From the NCBI GenBank assembly GCA_900465915.1, contig UBKJ01000007.1, positions 1 to 64,000 on the forward strand: a stretch of DNA of 64,000 nt. Reading direction: 5' to 3'. The position numbers were made by a program, and so were the translations under genes. Source of the DNA: Hyphomicrobiales bacterium. Lineage in GTDB: Bacteria > Pseudomonadota > Alphaproteobacteria > Rhizobiales > Rhizobiaceae. This document shows positions 60,974 to 64,000 of the stretch, in pieces; position 1 is the first letter of the stretch; the number at the start of each line of letters is the position of its first letter. A model generated the notes under the pieces. It saw nothing but the letters and a program-made list of their open reading frames with translations, ran no database searches and was not told the origin of the DNA.

Positions 60974-63088
60974 ATGAACGAGAACGCCCGCCTGTCCAAC
61001 ATCCGCATCGGCCATTCGGCCTGCCCGCATGACTGCCCGTCCACCTGCGCGCTCGACGTGGAGCTTCTGGACGCGCGCACCATCGGCCGGGTGCGTGGGG
61101 CGAAGGACAACAGCTACACCGCCGGCGTGATCTGCGCCAAGGTGGCGCGCTACGCCGAGCGCGTGCATCACCCCGACCGGCTCAGCCATCCGCTGGTGCG
61201 TACAGGCGCCAAGGGCGAGGGCGCATGGAAACAGGCCTCGTGGGAGGCGGCGCTCGACCTCGTCGCCGAGCGTTTTCTCAAGGCCGAGCGAGACTATGGC
61301 TCCGAAACCGTCTGGCCCTATTACTACGCCGGCACGATGGGGCTGGTGCAGCGCGACTCCATCAACCGGCTGCGCTTCGCCAAGCGCTATTCCAACCAGT
61401 TCGACAGTTTCTGCACCAACATGGCCTGGACCGGCTATTTCGCCGGCACCGGCAGCCTGACCGGCCCCGACCCGCGCGAGATGGCCAAGGCCGACGTGGT
61501 GGTGATCTGGGGCACCAACGCCGCCGCCACGCAGGTCAACGTCATGACCCACGCCGTGCGGGCGCGCAAGGAGCGCGGGGCCAAGATCGTCGTCATCGAC
61601 ATCTACGCCAACGCCACCGTGCGCCAGGCCGACATGGGCGTGGTGCTGAAGCCCGGCACCGACGGAGCCTTCGCCTGCGCGGTCATGCACGTCCTGTTCC
61701 GCGACGGCCTCGCCGACTGGGATTATCTCGACCGCTACACCGACGACCCGAAGGGGCTCGAGGCGCATCTTTCCACCCGCACGCCGGAATGGGCGGCGGC
61801 GATCACCGGCCTGACGGTGGAGGAGATCGAGGCCTTCGCCCATCTCGTCGGCAAGACGAAACGCACCTTCTTCCGCCTCGGCTACGGCTTCACGCGCCAG
61901 CGCAACGGCGCGGTCAACATGCATGCGGCGGCCAGCATCGCCTGCGTCACCGGCGCGTGGAAATACGAGGGCGGCGGCGCGTTTCATTCCAATTCCGGCA
62001 TCTTCCGCATGGACAAGCGCGAGATCGAGGGCAGCGCCATGCAGGACAAGAGCATCCGCTTCCTCGACCAGTCCAAGATCGGCCGCATCCTCACCGGAGA
62101 CCCGCAGGCGCTCTATGGCGGCCCGCCGGTGACCGCCATGCTGATCCAGAACACCAACCCGGTCAACGTCACGCCCGAGCAGCGGCTGGTGAAGCGCGGC
62201 TTCGCCCGCGAGGACCTGTTCACGGTGGTGCATGAGCAGTTCATGACCGACACGGCCAAGATGGCCGACGTGGTCCTGCCCGCCACCACCTTCCTCGAGC
62301 ATGACGACATCTACCGCGCCGGCGGCCAGCAGCACGTGGTGCTGGGGCCGAGGCTGATCGAGCCCTACGCCGAGGCGCGGCCCAACATCTTCGTCATCAA
62401 CGAGCTGGCCAAGCGGCTCGGCGTCGGCCATCTGCCGGGCTTCGGCCTCGACGAGCGCACGCTGATCGACCACATGAACGCCGGCAGCAACCTGCCGCAT
62501 TTCGACGAATTGAAGGAAAAGCGTTTCGTCGACCTTCAGCCGCCCTTCGACGAGGCGCATTATATCAATGGCTTCAAATGGCCGGACGGCAAATTCCGCT
62601 TCCGCCCCGACTGGGCCGGCAGCCCGTCGCCCAACCGCCCGCCGGAAAACATGGGCCTGCAAGGGGCCTACGAGACCATCCCCGCCTGGCCGGACTATTG
62701 GGAGGCCATCGAGGCCGCCGACGCCGAGCATCCGTTTCGCCTCGCGACCTCGCCGGCGCATAATTTCCTGAATTCCAGCTTCGCCGAGACGCCGACCTCG
62801 CGCGCCAAGGAAGTGCGGCCCGAACTGCTGATCCACCCCGACGACGCGGCGGCGCTTGGCATCGAAGACGGCGAACTCATTGAGATCGGCAACCACCGCG
62901 GCGAGGTGGCGCTGCACGCGGTCCTGCGCGCCGGCCAGAAGCGCGGCGTGGTGATCTCGGAAGGCATCTTCCCCAACTCCGCCTTCGAGCGCGGCGAGGG
63001 CATCAACGTCCTCGTCGGCGCCGAATCCGCGGCCCCCTATGGCGGGCTGGCGGTGCACGACACCAAGATCTGGATTCGCAAGCTCTAG
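60974..63088 (+). CDS. Molybdopterin-dependent oxidoreductase (DMSO reductase superfamily)
   Basis: Protein of 704 residues. An N-terminal [4Fe-4S] site with C17, C21, C25 and C54 (HSACPHDCPSTCALDVEL, then GVICAK) is followed by the three molybdopterin domains and a C-terminal dinucleotide-binding domain. Motifs VVIWGTNAAATQVNVMTHAV, QNTNPVNVTPEQ and MADVVLPATTFLEHDDIY are typical. There is no twin-arginine signal, so it should be cytoplasmic. The molybdenum ligand may be the Cys in FDSFCTNMAW. The substrate cannot be read. It probably shares a transcript with the EamA gene. moaD and moaE lie about 9 kb away. Confidence 0.9.
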   Translation: MNENARLSNIRIGHSACPHDCPSTCALDVELLDARTIGRVRGAKDNSYTAGVICAKVARYAERVHHPDRLSHPLVRTGAKGEGAWKQASWEAALDLVAERFLKAERDYGSETVWPYYYAGTMGLVQRDSINRLRFAKRYSNQFDSFCTNMAWTGYFAGTGSLTGPDPREMAKADVVVIWGTNAAATQVNVMTHAVRARKERGAKIVVIDIYANATVRQADMGVVLKPGTDGAFACAVMHVLFRDGLADWDYLDRYTDDPKGLEAHLSTRTPEWAAAITGLTVEEIEAFAHLVGKTKRTFFRLGYGFTRQRNGAVNMHAAASIACVTGAWKYEGGGAFHSNSGIFRMDKREIEGSAMQDKSIRFLDQSKIGRILTGDPQALYGGPPVTAMLIQNTNPVNVTPEQRLVKRGFAREDLFTVVHEQFMTDTAKMADVVLPATTFLEHDDIYRAGGQQHVVLGPRLIEPYAEARPNIFVINELAKRLGVGHLPGFGLDERTLIDHMNAGSNLPHFDELKEKRFVDLQPPFDEAHYINGFKWPDGKFRFRPDWAGSPSPNRPPENMGLQGAYETIPAWPDYWEAIEAADAEHPFRLATSPAHNFLNSSFAETPTSRAKEVRPELLIHPDDAAALGIEDGELIEIGNHRGEVALHAVLRAGQKRGVVISEGIFPNSAFERGEGINVLVGAESAAPYGGLAVHDTKIWIRKL

Positions 63089-63142
63089 GCGGAGCGCCTG
63101 CGCTGCGCGAAGACCGGTGTCGGAATCGGCCTTTTCCGGCGG

Positions 63143-63601
63143 CTAGACCGCCGAAACCCCGGATGACCGCCGCAACTGGTGAACGCGGCGCACGAGATCG
63201 TGCTCGTCGGCGTCGTCCAGCCGGGCCAGCCGTCGCTTGCCGCAACGGGCGTCGAGAACGCCGAGCGCGCGGATCAGCGGCCTCGGGCTTGCGAGCATTT
63301 CCTCGACGGATTGGCTGAGCGATTCGAACATCGCGCGATGCAGCGCGACATGATCCGCCACGCCTTGCGCTTCGAGCTTCCCTTCGATGTCCTGCGCGCC
63401 GGCGTCCGCCTCCATCGCGGCGCGCGCCTTCAAATACCGATAATAGGCGGCGCCGTAGATTTTGTCGCCGTCCAGCGTCACGAGGAATTCTCCCTCCTGG
63501 TCGTGCGCATGGCGATATCGCGTCGTATGCACCTGCACCCGGCCGACGGCTTCCGGGGCGAAACGCGCTTCGACGAGCTGCTTCAGTTTGGTCCATTTCA
63601 T
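63143..63601 (-). CDS. SF0329-like protein of unknown function
   Basis: Protein of 152 residues from ATG 63601 (MKWTKLKQLVEARFAPEAVG). The start, the RVQVHTTRYR strand, the LVTLDGDKIYG region and the C-terminal pattern ARCGKRRLARL look like the SF0329 family as I recall it, but I could not check. Soluble, mixed alpha/beta; no signal peptide. Its start codon overlaps the TGA of an upstream reading frame (ATGA), which may be chance. It converges on the oxidoreductase gene with 54 bases between stops. Confidence 0.72.
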   Translation of the reverse strand: MKWTKLKQLVEARFAPEAVGRVQVHTTRYRHAHDQEGEFLVTLDGDKIYGAAYYRYLKARAAMEADAGAQDIEGKLEAQGVADHVALHRAMFESLSQSVEEMLASPRPLIRALGVLDARCGKRRLARLDDADEHDLVRRVHQLRRSSGVSAV

Positions 63602-63856
63602 CGGCGCGCCCATCGATCCGGGTTGTCGGCGGCCAATGCCGCGTTCCATAGCTGGTCATAATATGCCCGCGCCGGTCCGCGATCCGCAAACAAAAAACGC
63701 TGGCGCGGGCCGCGCTGTCGGCAAGATTTGTCTCGCCCAAGAACCCGTTGCGCCGGTTCCGGCGCGCATCGGAAGCCGGCGAAAGGGCCATCGCCGAACA
63801 ACCCGCGCCCATGGCGGCTCGCAACGTCAAGATACGGCTCCGCAAGCTCCAACCGC

Positions 63857-64000
63857 TTACACGCCCCGGCTCGGCCAAAACCCGCGCTTTCGCATCGAGC
63901 GCTTGTATTTCGCCACGTTGCGTTTCAGGAGCGGCTCGCGGGGGACGCCGCGGGCGACGAGCTTGTCGAGCGCGGCCTTGATGTCTGGCCGGTCGCGCCA
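63857..64000 (-). CDS. C-terminal end of a gene cut by the window edge
   Basis: The last 47 codons before a TAA at 63857-63859, open to the window end on the minus strand. They start WRDRPDIKAALDKLVARGVP and then have the basic stretch NVAKYKRSMRKRGFWPSRGV at the end. Codon use and composition look coding. Too little is visible to name a family. Confidence 0.55.
   Translation of the reverse strand, partial: WRDRPDIKAALDKLVARGVPREPLLKRNVAKYKRSMRKRGFWPSRGV

Noticed and set aside
59978..63058. 1026-codon minus-strand frame opposite the EamA and molybdopterin genes
   Set aside because: Shadow frame; the plus-strand protein has the full Fe-S and molybdopterin motif set.
63598..63852. 84-codon minus-strand frame whose TGA overlaps the SF0329-like start
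   Set aside because: Needs a TTG start directly after another stop codon and shows no ribosome site. A GFRCAPEP string recalls formylglycine-generating enzymes, but nothing else does. Left out as probably chance.
1..64000. CRISPR arrays, tRNA or rRNA genes, prophage, transposases, toxin-antitoxin pairs
   Set aside because: None seen: no regularly spaced repeats, no cloverleaf I could recognise, and no integrase- or transposase-like protein among the readable frames.

Overview
The window is a chromosomal stretch of an alphaproteobacterium of the order Hyphomicrobiales (Rhizobiales). Its nearest visible relatives are in the Brucella/Ochrobactrum group. The Omp2-type porin at the left edge and the Omp25-type barrel at 56.5 kb both read like Brucella outer-membrane proteins. 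From memory, the order between them (porin, slt, dapA, smpB, rpoZ, rsh, pyrE, fnrN, hemN, acpS-lepB-rnc-era-recO, cysS, lptF/lptG/lptD, pepA-holC, uvrC-pgsA-moaD-moaE, omp25) follows Brucella chromosome I. By eye the DNA is about two-thirds G+C, clearly richer than I recall for Brucella, so this is probably a high-G+C relative. I see no rRNA, tRNA, CRISPR array, transposase, integrase or phage gene. This is core chromosome with a few small unexplained genes and repeats.

Layout. 0-9 kb: porin, BON protein, a 29-residue membrane microprotein, a HhH-like membrane protein, lytic transglycosylase, dapA, smpB, a small secreted Cys protein, family-5 uracil-DNA glycosylase, NYN protein and rpoZ. 9-15 kb: stringent-response enzyme, pyrE, fnrN and hemN, with a perfect FNR box before hemN. 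15-24.7 kb: Fsr-type efflux pump with a divergent AraC regulator, DUF2062-acpS-lepB-rnc-era-recO-hydrolase, then a minus-strand run ygfZ-HD phosphohydrolase-tyrosine phosphatase. 24.8-36.7 kb: a dihydroorotase with a substituted metal ligand, small envelope proteins, NUDIX, SRAP, LysE-type exporter, cysS with a possible Cys leader peptide, GFA protein, cimA, rarD and an M23 protein lacking one zinc ligand.

36.8-44.5 kb (minus strand) is the LPS-transport and outer-membrane biogenesis cluster lptF-lptG-lptD-surA-pdxA-rsmA, divergent from pepA-holC-two small membrane proteins. 47.7-57.1 kb: ABC-F ATPase, DinB protein, ndk, a YbaY-META protein, the SDR-uvrC-pgsA-moaD-moaE run and omp25. 57.2-64 kb: GST, RNase T2 with a secreted neighbour, rlmJ, an EamA transporter, a molybdopterin oxidoreductase, an SF0329-like protein and the end of a gene cut by the window edge.

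Signals worth a second look are non-coding or small: a near-leaderless 16-codon ORF with two rare Cys codons before cysS; a palindromic element read in frame inside ygfZ; three copies of a hairpin repeat whose stems vary in a compensatory way; perfect TTAA-N7-TTAA (CtrA-type) boxes before an unknown 88-residue protein and before the YbaY-META gene; and enzyme homologues with substituted metal ligands. All functional statements are from reading the sequence and knowledge of the families. No database search was run.
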